NCBI GenBank assembly: GCA_009776495.1
Contig: WRNS01000065.1
Location: 1-6,113 of the forward strand
Direction: 5' to 3'
Origin: Methanobrevibacter sp.
GTDB lineage: Archaea; Methanobacteriota; Methanobacteria; Methanobacteriales; Methanobacteriaceae
Length of the DNA stretch: 6,113 bases
Below the pieces are notes generated by a model, which was not told the DNA's origin, did no database searches, and saw nothing but the letters and a program-made list of their open reading frames with translations. Position numbers and translations under genes: made by a program. This document shows, piece after piece, positions 1-4,955 of this stretch (positions within the stretch are counted from its first letter, which is position 1; the number at the start of each line of letters is the position of its first letter).

Positions 1-170
1 CCTAAACCATCAACTAACATCTTGTCCATTCCTTTTGGACCAAGTGTTGTTCTTACAGTTTCAGCTAATACTTTACCAGCTAAAATATTTGTTCTTTGAG
101 CATCTCTACCTAATAACCTATTGGTTCCTTCAGGTAAAACTAAAATTGGTTGTCCTGCACCTTGATTCAT
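1..170 (-). CDS. Thermosome subunit (group II chaperonin), N-terminal fragment
   Basis: This is the first 56 codons of a thermosome subunit, an ATP-driven double-ring cytosolic chaperonin that folds proteins, cut off by the left edge of the window. The translation opens MNQGAGQPILVLPEGTNR, continues GRDAQRTNILAGKVLAETVR and reaches TTLGPKGMDKMLVDGLG. The R-T-T-L-G-P-K-G-M-D-K-M-L stretch (residues 40-52) matches the TCP-1/chaperonin signature near the nucleotide site. The catalytic GDGTT motif and the apical domain lie outside. The ATG at 168-170 is chosen because GGTGAT (175-180 on the minus strand) sits just upstream and the protein start matches family starts. Archaeal genomes often carry several thermosome paralogues, so I do not assign a subunit letter. 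It is transcribed divergently from the cyclase gene, from a promoter region with duplicated elements (227-295) that may mediate stress control (inference). Confidence 0.93.
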   Translation of the reverse strand, partial: MNQGAGQPILVLPEGTNRLLGRDAQRTNILAGKVLAETVRTTLGPKGMDKMLVDGL

Positions 171-226
171 AATAATCACCTAACTTAATTTACAAATATA
201 TAAAAAAATATCTTTTTTATAAAAAT

Positions 227-276
227 TATCGAATTTTATATAAAAAAATCTATCGAAATTTTATATAAAAAAAATC
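227..276 (-). promoter_or_regulatory. Thermosome promoter: tandem duplicated TATA/TATCGA element
   Basis: Two nearly identical units lie head to tail, at 227-250 and 251-276. Read on the plus strand both are TATCGA(A)ATTTTATATA followed by an A-run and TC. On the minus strand each gives a T-run, a TTTATATA box and then TTCGATA. The proximal TATA box (244 to 237) would place initiation near 215 and give a leader of roughly 45 bases; the distal copy is at 269 to 262. A third TATA-like sequence (204 to 197) lies too close to the ribosome binding site to be the main promoter. Assignment as the thermosome promoter is inferred from position and TATA match. Confidence 0.6.
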
Positions 277-295
277 TAAATTTAAAAATTTAGAT
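274..295. repeat. 22-base inverted repeat upstream of thermosome TATA boxes
   Basis: ATCTAAATTT (274-283) and AAATTTAGAT (286-295) are perfect 10-base inverted arms separated by AA. The element overlaps the distal end of the duplicated promoter unit and lies just upstream of the TATA boxes. That position suits an operator or activator site, but in DNA this AT-rich such palindromes also occur by chance. Confidence 0.45.
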
Positions 296-480
296 AAGTT
301 AATCTTTAGCTATTAATGAATTAAAAAGAAATCATACCTAATCAATTAATTAAGAAACAATTACATATAATAATTATAAAATTAATTATCATTCATGAGA
401 TTTCATTAATTTTAAAATTAATTCAAAATAAAAAAACTTGGTTCAATAGCATATTAACTTAAAAAACTTATACAATAACA

Positions 481-516
481 GTGGGTTAAAGGTTATATAA
501 ATACTTTGTGGTTAAT
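481..516 (+). promoter_or_regulatory. Possible distal promoter: TATA box flanked by direct repeats
   Basis: A good archaeal TATA box, TTATATAAATA (493-503), is flanked by GTGGGTTAA (481-489) and GTGGTTAA (508-515), 27 bases apart. It is the only G-rich patch in the intergenic region. Initiation would fall near 520-525, which gives a leader of about 140 bases before the cyclase gene. It could be an alternative cyclase promoter, the promoter of a short untranslated RNA, or chance. Confidence 0.35.
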
Positions 517-592
517 ATTTTAGTATGATTATTTAGTTTTTAAAAGATTAAAAAACATCAATATAAAAGTTCAAATATTTTTTAAATGAATT

Positions 593-607
593 AAAAATAT
601 TTATATC
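593..607 (+). promoter_or_regulatory. Likely proximal promoter of the cyclase gene
   Basis: AAAAATA followed by TTTATATC (600-607) resembles a BRE plus TATA box. It lies about 55 bases before the ATG, predicting initiation near 630 and a short leader. GTGAT at 654-658, complementary to the 16S 3' end, serves as ribosome binding site for the ATG at 662. Confidence 0.5.
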
Positions 608-661
608 AAATAATAATATATTGAATTATCATCATATACTTTCAAACAAATAAGTGATTCA

Positions 662-1327
662 ATGGGATTTATTGATTTAAGCCACGAATTAAAAAATGGA
701 ATGGGAGTTTTTCCTGGGGATTTAAAATTTCAATTAAGAAATACTAATGATATCCATAAAGATTATTCTTTATTTGAGTTAAAGGGAAATTTACATACAG
801 GAACACATATCGATGCTCCATATCATTATATAGCTAATGGAAAAAAGGTTAAAAGCATAGCTCTGGAAAATCTTATAGGAAGATTGAAAGTTTTTGAAAT
901 CCCTCCTACAAATCCAAAGAAAGAAATAAATTTAGAAGATATAGCTAGTTTAAAAAAAATAGCTTCGAATAAATATTCTACTGTCCAAGATATCAAAAAG
1001 GACTTAGAAAAAATCATCATTTTAAAGACAAGTTGGTGCAATAATTGGGGTATGGAAAATTATTTTACAGATTATCCTTATATTTCAAAAGAATTAGCTA
1101 AGATCTTTGTGGAAAATAATATTTTGGGAATGGCCATAGATTCACCGAGTGTTGATTCTTTTGGTGAAAGTAAGATTCATAAAATTTTGCTTAAAAATGA
1201 TATATGGATTGTTGAAAATTTAACTAACATGAATAAGATTAATGAAGGAGTATATAGAGGATTTTTTATTCCATTAAACATTGATGCCGAGGCATCGTTT
1301 ATAAGGGCTTTTATAGAAATTCCATAG
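662..1327 (+). CDS. Cyclase-family metal-dependent hydrolase (kynurenine formamidase-like fold)
   Basis: This 221-residue protein belongs to the Cyclase family (Pfam Cyclase; kynurenine formamidase, isatin hydrolase and related amidohydrolases). The signature metal site is intact: HTGTHIDAPYHY at residues 45-56 supplies H45, H49, D51 and H55. The second half carries the family pattern KTSWCNNWG (122-130), GMAIDSPSVDSFG (156-168), H173 and VENL with E185. The length is typical and no signal peptide is visible, so it should be a cytosolic soluble enzyme. Known members hydrolyse amide or lactam bonds, but the substrate here cannot be read from sequence. Kynurenine is unlikely because no tryptophan-degradation genes are nearby. 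The ATG at 662 is supported by GTGAT 3 bases upstream and by the usual family start I-D-L-S-H. The gene is single, divergent from the thermosome gene and convergent with the DUF2098-like gene. No T-rich terminator follows it on its own strand. Confidence 0.88.
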   Translation: MGFIDLSHELKNGMGVFPGDLKFQLRNTNDIHKDYSLFELKGNLHTGTHIDAPYHYIANGKKVKSIALENLIGRLKVFEIPPTNPKKEINLEDIASLKKIASNKYSTVQDIKKDLEKIIILKTSWCNNWGMENYFTDYPYISKELAKIFVENNILGMAIDSPSVDSFGESKIHKILLKNDIWIVENLTNMNKINEGVYRGFFIPLNIDAEASFIRAFIEIP

Positions 1328-1333
1328 TATTGA

Positions 1334-1404
1334 TTTAAAAAAAGTAGAAAAATATTTAAAAAAAGTAGAAAAATATTTAAAAAAAGTAGAAAAATATTTA
1401 AAAA
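1334..1404. repeat. Perfect 21-base tandem repeat (3 copies) with phased A-tracts
   Basis: TTTAAAAAAAGTAGAAAAATA is repeated exactly at 1334-1354, 1355-1375 and 1376-1396; a fourth partial copy (TTTAAAAA) runs to 1404. Each unit carries an A7 and an A5 tract. Tract centres fall near 1340, 1350, 1361, 1371, 1382, 1392 and 1402, spaced 10-11 bases, close to the 10.5-base helical repeat. This is the arrangement expected of intrinsically curved DNA. It lies between two convergent genes. Confidence 0.95.
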
Positions 1405-1430
1405 CTAAATCACTTATTAAAAAAAAAAAA
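1334..1430 (-). terminator. Multiple U-tract terminator for the DUF2098-like gene
   Basis: Read on the minus strand, the region after the stop at 1458 begins with a run of 12 T (1430 to 1419). Three repeats, each with T5 and T7 tracts, follow. Archaeal RNA polymerase terminates at oligo-U tracts without needing a hairpin, so this should be a strong reiterated terminator for the minus-strand transcript. It offers nothing comparable on the plus strand. Confidence 0.65.
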
Positions 1431-1457
1431 GTAAAAAGTAAAAAACAGGATTAAAAA

Positions 1458-1757
1458 TTATCCTCCGCCTTCAGCACCGCCAGAGACAATATTTATATCC
1501 TCAAAATCATCCTTTAAATCTTTAATGTTATCAATCGAATTATCATCCCGACGATTATCTCTTGAAGTCATAATAACGCTTTCATCCACCACTTCAACAA
1601 GACTTGAACAGTACCATAAAGGATTTTCATCTAATTTTAACCAACTTTCTTCATCTTCTTCCTTTATTTCAATAATTTTTCCAACTGTACCAGTTCCAGT
1701 ATAACGAATAAAAGAACCTATTTCAATTTCTTTTCCTCTAGCATCTTTTATTGACAT
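1458..1757 (-). CDS. DUF2098-like small archaeal protein, function unknown
   Basis: This is a 99-residue protein. Residues 9-58 look like a compact beta-barrel domain: IGSFIRYTGTGTVGKI (13-28) resembles the turn-rich start of SH3/KOW-like barrels, followed by an acidic segment, then WLKLDENPLWYCSSLVEVVD (39-58). This pattern fits the DUF2098 family of small archaeal proteins, which has no known function; I recognise it by pattern only. Residues 66-90 are highly charged and probably disordered, and the end is glycine-rich (GGAEGGG). It has no membrane segment or signal peptide. The ATG is supported by AAGGTG at 1763-1768. It lies 66 bases downstream of the PRC-barrel gene on the same strand, so it could be co-transcribed or use its own promoter. 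A role in nucleic-acid or protein binding would be a guess from the fold. Confidence 0.75.
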   Translation of the reverse strand: MSIKDARGKEIEIGSFIRYTGTGTVGKIIEIKEEDEESWLKLDENPLWYCSSLVEVVDESVIMTSRDNRRDDNSIDNIKDLKDDFEDINIVSGGAEGGG

Positions 1758-1787
1758 TAAAACACCTTATAAAACCAAAATAATTAG

Positions 1788-1813
1788 TTATATAATGATA
1801 AACAATATTTAAA
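1788..1813 (-). promoter_or_regulatory. Possible internal promoter of the DUF2098-like gene
   Basis: In the 66-base gap after the PRC-barrel gene, the minus strand holds TTTAAATA (1813 to 1806) and TTATATAA (1795 to 1788). The first would start transcription near 1783 and leave room for the AAGGTG ribosome binding site. A T5 run (1820-1816) directly after the upstream stop could give partial termination. Together these suggest partly independent expression, but read-through is equally possible. Confidence 0.35.
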
Positions 1814-1823
1814 GTAAAAATGT

Positions 1824-2051
1824 TCACTCTTCTTGAATAATAGTCCCACTTAATAAAACATAATCCCCTATACTTTTAATATTATCATAAGGAATAATTG
1901 TTTCATCATTTGAAAAAATATTCTTTTTTAAAGATACAACTATTTTCTCAATTTCCCCTGTTTCGTGATTAAATTCTAAATCATCAATCTTTCCAATGTT
2001 ATTTGCATCAACATCTAAAACTTGCATCCCCAATAGCTTTTTAACTCTCAT
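1824..2051 (-). CDS. Single-domain PRC-barrel protein
   Basis: This 75-residue protein consists almost entirely of one PRC-barrel domain. The start RVKKLLGMQVLDVDANNIGKI (2-22) has the family pattern of a short strand, the G-x-x-V-x-D turn and the G-K-I-x-D-L-E-F motif. Residues 33-57 (E-I-E-K-I-V-V-S-L and ETIIPYDNIKSIGDYVLL) complete the barrel with the typical I-P-Y-x-x-I-x-x-I-G-D-Y-V-L-L ending. No membrane segment is present. PRC-barrel proteins act as small protein-interaction modules. Single-domain archaeal members include the CdpB cell-division proteins that work with SepF and FtsZ, which makes that role possible here, but no division genes are adjacent. The ATG at 2049-2051 is preceded by GATGAGGT. 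It is divergent from elp3 and upstream of the DUF2098-like gene, forming a pair of small barrel proteins. Confidence 0.85.
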   Translation of the reverse strand: MRVKKLLGMQVLDVDANNIGKIDDLEFNHETGEIEKIVVSLKKNIFSNDETIIPYDNIKSIGDYVLLSGTIIQEE

Positions 2052-2115
2052 ATAAAAACCTCATCAAATAAAATAAAAAAAATTAATTTATATTAAGATT
2101 ATTTGTGATTAAAAA

Positions 2116-2123
2116 TATATATA
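2116..2123 (-). promoter_or_regulatory. Candidate TATA box for the PRC-barrel gene
   Basis: TATATATA lies about 65 bases upstream of the start codon on the minus strand, which would begin transcription near 2093 and give a leader of about 40 bases. The sequence is symmetric and could serve either strand. A weaker AATATAAA (2094-2087) is an alternative. Confidence 0.35.
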
Positions 2124-2177
2124 ATTACTCATATTCTATTGAAAGATAAGTTAAATTAATAAAAAATAAAAATAAAA

Positions 2178-2193
2178 TTATCTAATTAGATAA
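2178..2193. repeat. 16-base perfect palindrome in the PRC-barrel/elp3 divergent region
   Basis: TTATCTAATTAGATAA is fully self-complementary. It lies about 20 bases upstream of the putative elp3 TATA box and about 125 bases upstream of the PRC-barrel start. The position suits a dimeric regulator site, but palindromes of this size are not rare in such AT-rich DNA. Confidence 0.4.
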
Positions 2194-2213
2194 ATAAAAA
2201 AAGATGATAAAAA

Positions 2214-2279
2214 TTTATTATATGGTAAAAAATTTTAAAGATTAAAAAATTTAAGATTAAAAAAATTATTAAGATGATT
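2214..2279 (+). promoter_or_regulatory. Putative elp3 promoter and leader with imperfect triple repeat
   Basis: TTTATTATAT (2214-2223) is the best TATA-like sequence, predicting initiation near 2243-2247. The stretch from 2227 is three imperfect copies of an A6-7/T-rich block ending in AGATT (2227-2243, 2244-2258) or AAGATGATT (2259-2279). The last copy supplies a weak ribosome binding site, GATGATT, four bases before the ATG; it departs from the GGTGAT seen at deoC. Confidence 0.4.
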
Positions 2280-2283
2280 AAAA

Positions 2284-3936
2284 ATGGAAAAAATATCTAT
2301 GAAAGAAGCCTGTAGATTAATAATTAACAATATTATAAAAGGTAAAATCGACTCTCGGCAGGATTTAGAAATAATTAAACGAAAAGTTTGTAGAGAGTAT
2401 AATCTAGAAAAGTTTATGAGTAATATTGATATTTTAGAGTCTGCAACTAAGGATGAAAAAGAAATAGTAGCTAATGTATTGAGAAAAAAACCAACAAGAA
2501 CTATTTCTGGAGTAGCTATTGTGGCTGTAATGTGTCATCCTCATGATTGTCCTCATGGTCGATGTTTTTATTGTCCTCTAAGTGATGTTGCTCCTCCTAG
2601 CTATACTGGGGAAGAACCTGCAGCACTAAGAGCTAGAATGTTTAATTTTCATCCATATATTCAAAGTTATAATAGGTTAAAACAACTCCATACTGTTGGA
2701 CACCCTGTAGATAAAGCAGAATTAATTGTGATGGGGGGAACATTTCCGTCAAGAGATTCATCTTATCAAGAATGGTTTATTTCACAGTGTTTGAAGGCAT
2801 TTGTAGATTTTGGAGTGAATTTAGAAGATATCAATTTAAACACCTCCTCACCAGTGAAAACCTATCCTCCAAATGACTATGTTTTATTAGAAGATATTCA
2901 ACTAGCTAATGAAAGTGCAGAAGTCAGATGTATAGGAATGACCTTTGAAACACGTCCAGATTATTGTAAAATAGAAGATGTAAATAGAATGCTGAAAATG
3001 GGAGTTACAAGAGTTGAATTAGGAGTTCAAACAACTTATGACTTTGTTTACAGTAGGATGGAACGTGGTCATACTGTTAAAGATGTCATTGATGCAAATA
3101 GAATCTTAAGAGATTCTGGGATGAAAGTAGCTATGCACCTTATGCCTGGACTTTTACCAAATCCAGATATGGATCTGCGAATGTTTAAGCGTTTATTTAA
3201 TGATGAATCATTTAAACCAGATATGTTAAAAATTTATCCTTGTCTTGTAACACATGGTAGCAAACTGTATGATTTATGGAAAAAAGGAAAATATGAACCT
3301 TACGATGATAGTGAAGCCATTGATTTAATTGTGAAAATTAAAAAAATACTTCCAAAATGGGTTAGAACCATGCGAATTCAAAGAGATATTCCTGCTAAGC
3401 TAATAGTAGCAGGGGTTAAAAAATCTAATCTAGGAGAGCTTGTATACAATAGATTAGAAGAAGAAAACATTAAATGTCAGTGCATAAGATGTAGAGAAAT
3501 AGGGCACAATTTGAATAAATCCAAAAGATCCATATTAGAAATTGATGAATTTAAGCTATTTAAAGAAGAGTATATAGCTACCGGTGGAAAAGAATTTTTC
3601 CTCTCTTATGAAGATAAGAGGCAAGAATTATTAGCTGGATTTTTAAGATTGCGTTTTCCATCACCAAAAGCTCATAGAAAAGAAATTGATGATAAAACAG
3701 CTATTGTTAGAGAACTCCACGTTTATGGGAATATGCTCAAAATTGGTATTGAAGGAAAAACCCCAGGTCAGCATGTAGGTTTTGGTGAAAAATTACTATC
3801 ACATGCAGAAAAAATAGCTAAAGATAGTGGAAAGACTAAGCTATTGATTACCAGTGGAATTGGAGCTCGTAATTACTATCGCAAGTTTGGATATGTAAAA
3901 GAAGGCCCTTATATGTTAAAAAAATTGGTTGAATAA
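2284..3936 (+). CDS. elp3: Archaeal Elp3: radical SAM/acetyltransferase tRNA U34 carboxymethyl synthase
   Basis: This 550-residue protein is full length for archaeal Elp3, which works without the other Elongator subunits. It uses acetyl-CoA and S-adenosylmethionine to build the 5-carboxymethyl group on wobble uridine 34 of tRNA. The N-terminal tRNA-binding part (about 1-75) is followed by the radical SAM domain with MCHPHDCPHGRCFYCP (83-98). C89, C94 and C97 are the cluster cysteines in the archaeal C-x4-C-x2-C spacing, with C84 conserved upstream. Other hallmarks are MGGTFPSRDSSYQEWF (150-165), FETRPDYC (221-228) and ELGVQTTYD (245-253). YPCLVTHG (318-325) and CQCIRCREIG (398-407) probably form the zinc/linker region. 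The C-terminal GNAT domain has the acetyl-CoA loop QHVGFGEKLL (496-505) and ARNYYRKFGY (528-537). All key residues are present. Thirty-six bases separate it from deoC, so the two are probably co-transcribed. Confidence 0.97.
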   Translation: MEKISMKEACRLIINNIIKGKIDSRQDLEIIKRKVCREYNLEKFMSNIDILESATKDEKEIVANVLRKKPTRTISGVAIVAVMCHPHDCPHGRCFYCPLSDVAPPSYTGEEPAALRARMFNFHPYIQSYNRLKQLHTVGHPVDKAELIVMGGTFPSRDSSYQEWFISQCLKAFVDFGVNLEDINLNTSSPVKTYPPNDYVLLEDIQLANESAEVRCIGMTFETRPDYCKIEDVNRMLKMGVTRVELGVQTTYDFVYSRMERGHTVKDVIDANRILRDSGMKVAMHLMPGLLPNPDMDLRMFKRLFNDESFKPDMLKIYPCLVTHGSKLYDLWKKGKYEPYDDSEAIDLIVKIKKILPKWVRTMRIQRDIPAKLIVAGVKKSNLGELVYNRLEEENIKCQCIRCREIGHNLNKSKRSILEIDEFKLFKEEYIATGGKEFFLSYEDKRQELLAGFLRLRFPSPKAHRKEIDDKTAIVRELHVYGNMLKIGIEGKTPGQHVGFGEKLLSHAEKIAKDSGKTKLLITSGIGARNYYRKFGYVKEGPYMLKKLVE

Positions 3937-3972
3937 TAATTATTTTTGTAAAATTATAAAACAGGTGATAAT

Positions 3973-4656
3973 ATGGTACAAATTAAATCATCCTCTCAAT
4001 TAGCTAATATAATAGATCATACCAATTTAAGTAATGTTGCGACAAAATCAGATATCGAACATCTTGTAAAACAAGCCAAACATTATGATTTTTATTCTGT
4101 AGTAGTAGCTCCTTACTATATTGAATATGTGAAAAGTCTTTTAAATTCTTGTTCTACTAAATTGTGTACTGTAGTAGGCTTTCCCTTTGGTTATGTTACT
4201 CCTAAAACAAAGAAAAAAGAAGCGAAAATAGCTATTCAAAAGGGAGTTCATGAGATAGACATGGTTATTAACATTAACGCTGTCAAATCAAAGGATTATG
4301 AAACTATAAGAGAAGAAATAGAAAAAGTTAGATCAGTAGCTGTAGACAAGGTACTTAAAGTCATTATTGAAGCAGAACTTCTTCAAAAAGAAGAAATAGT
4401 TAATGTTTGTAAAATAGCTAATGAGGTAGAAGCTGATTTTATTAAAACATCTACAGGAATGTCTGGACTCAGTCCAAAAATATCTAATATTAATCTTATT
4501 AAAAAAACTGTTCCTAATATGAAAATAAAAGCATCTGGTGGAATTAAAAATTATAAAATAGCTAAAAAATTAATAGCTGCTGGAGCAGATAGAATCGGCA
4601 CTTCTTCTGGTGATTTAATCATGGAAGAGTATAAAAACAAAATTGAAAGTGATTAA
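3973..4656 (+). CDS. deoC: Deoxyribose-phosphate aldolase
   Basis: This 227-residue class I aldolase reversibly cleaves 2-deoxyribose 5-phosphate to glyceraldehyde 3-phosphate and acetaldehyde, in deoxynucleoside breakdown or the reverse direction. The (beta/alpha)8 barrel motifs are in order: ANIIDHTNL (11-19), CTVVGFPFGYVTPKTK (65-80), HEIDMVININA (93-103) with the catalytic aspartate D96, and FIKTSTGMS (156-164) with the Schiff-base lysine K158. KASGGI (186-191) carries the second active-site lysine K186, and GADRIGTSSG (204-213) completes the phosphate site. The length fits the short form of the family and the protein looks intact. The ATG is supported by a strong AGGTGAT at 3963-3969. 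It follows elp3 by 36 bases with no clear promoter in the gap (only a T5 run at 3943-3947), so it is probably the second gene of an operon. The two functions have no obvious biochemical link. The stop codon lies inside a locally duplicated sequence. Confidence 0.96.
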   Translation: MVQIKSSSQLANIIDHTNLSNVATKSDIEHLVKQAKHYDFYSVVVAPYYIEYVKSLLNSCSTKLCTVVGFPFGYVTPKTKKKEAKIAIQKGVHEIDMVININAVKSKDYETIREEIEKVRSVAVDKVLKVIIEAELLQKEEIVNVCKIANEVEADFIKTSTGMSGLSPKISNINLIKKTVPNMKIKASGGIKNYKIAKKLIAAGADRIGTSSGDLIMEEYKNKIESD

Positions 4657-4720
4657 GGGTATGATTTTAAAAAGAAAAAATAAAACACATTTGAAAAGTG
4701 ATTAAGGGTATGATTTTTAA
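4643..4720 (+). repeat. Direct repeat spanning the deoC stop codon
   Basis: GTGATTAAGGGTATGATTTT occurs at 4649-4668 and again at 4698-4717, a spacing of 49 bases, and the similarity extends to TTGAAA(A) before it and AA after. The first copy includes the last deoC codons and its TAA; the second lies in the 3' untranslated region. The copies differ only by single-base insertions in A/T runs, which suggests a fairly recent local duplication. Confidence 0.9.
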
Positions 4721-4730
4721 GAAAATATTG

Positions 4731-4754
4731 AAACAATAGCAAATATTGTTTTTT
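4731..4754 (+). terminator. Terminator of the elp3-deoC operon
   Basis: AAACAATA (4731-4738) pairs with TATTGTTT (4744-4751) around a GCAAA loop, giving an 8-base-pair stem that merges into a T6 run (4749-4754). It lies about 75 bases after the deoC stop, in the convergent gap before the tRNA genes. Confidence 0.65.
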
Positions 4755-4767
4755 CACTTTATATAAG

Positions 4768-4773
4768 AAAAAA
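4768..4773 (-). terminator. Possible U-tract terminator of the tRNA transcript
   Basis: On the minus strand, downstream of tRNA-Phe, the sequence is T-rich, beginning TTTTAAAAATGTTTTAAA. A T6 run at 4773-4768 is the first long tract and the likeliest termination point; some termination may occur earlier at the T4-5 runs. Confidence 0.4.
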
Positions 4774-4808
4774 TAATTAATTTTATTTTATTTAAAACAT
4801 TTTTAAAA

Positions 4809-4881
<73 letters not shown>

Positions 4882-4883
4882 AA

Positions 4884-4955
<72 letters not shown>

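Larger units (their letters stand above)
171..661. other. Long AT-rich divergent intergenic region
   Basis: No open reading frame or RNA gene is supportable in these 491 bases. The left part holds the thermosome leader and promoter. The middle is low-complexity A/T with an 18-base AT-only palindrome at 405-422. A small island richer in G around 479-516 contains a TATA box. The right end holds the probable cyclase promoter. Composition is far more AT-rich than the flanking genes, as is usual for intergenic DNA in these methanogens. Confidence 0.7.

Noticed and set aside
405..422. 18-base perfect palindrome ATTAATTTTAAAATTAAT
   Set aside because: It contains only A and T. In DNA this AT-rich about one such palindrome per several kilobases is expected by chance, and it is far from any start site.
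826..1041. 71-codon minus-strand open frame inside the cyclase gene
   Set aside because: It is antisense to conserved cyclase coding sequence, has no recognisable domain and no ribosome binding site; it is a shadow frame.
662..1327. Naming the cyclase-family gene kynB (kynurenine formamidase)
   Set aside because: Only the family metal motif is shared; substrate specificity cannot be read and no tryptophan-degradation context exists.
1334..1396. Possible CRISPR or coding repeat
   Set aside because: The units are contiguous without spacers and consist of A/T tracts; both strands are better read as terminator or curved DNA.
3937..3972. Separate promoter for deoC in the gap after elp3
   Set aside because: The only TATA-like sequence (AATTATAAAA) is too close to the start codon to leave room for initiation and the ribosome binding site.
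4661..4739. Two tiny frames after deoC (ATG 4661 to TAA 4705; ATG 4710 to TAG 4739)
   Set aside because: They encode 14 and 9 residues, arise from the duplicated segment and have no proper ribosome binding site; they are better explained as untranslated sequence.
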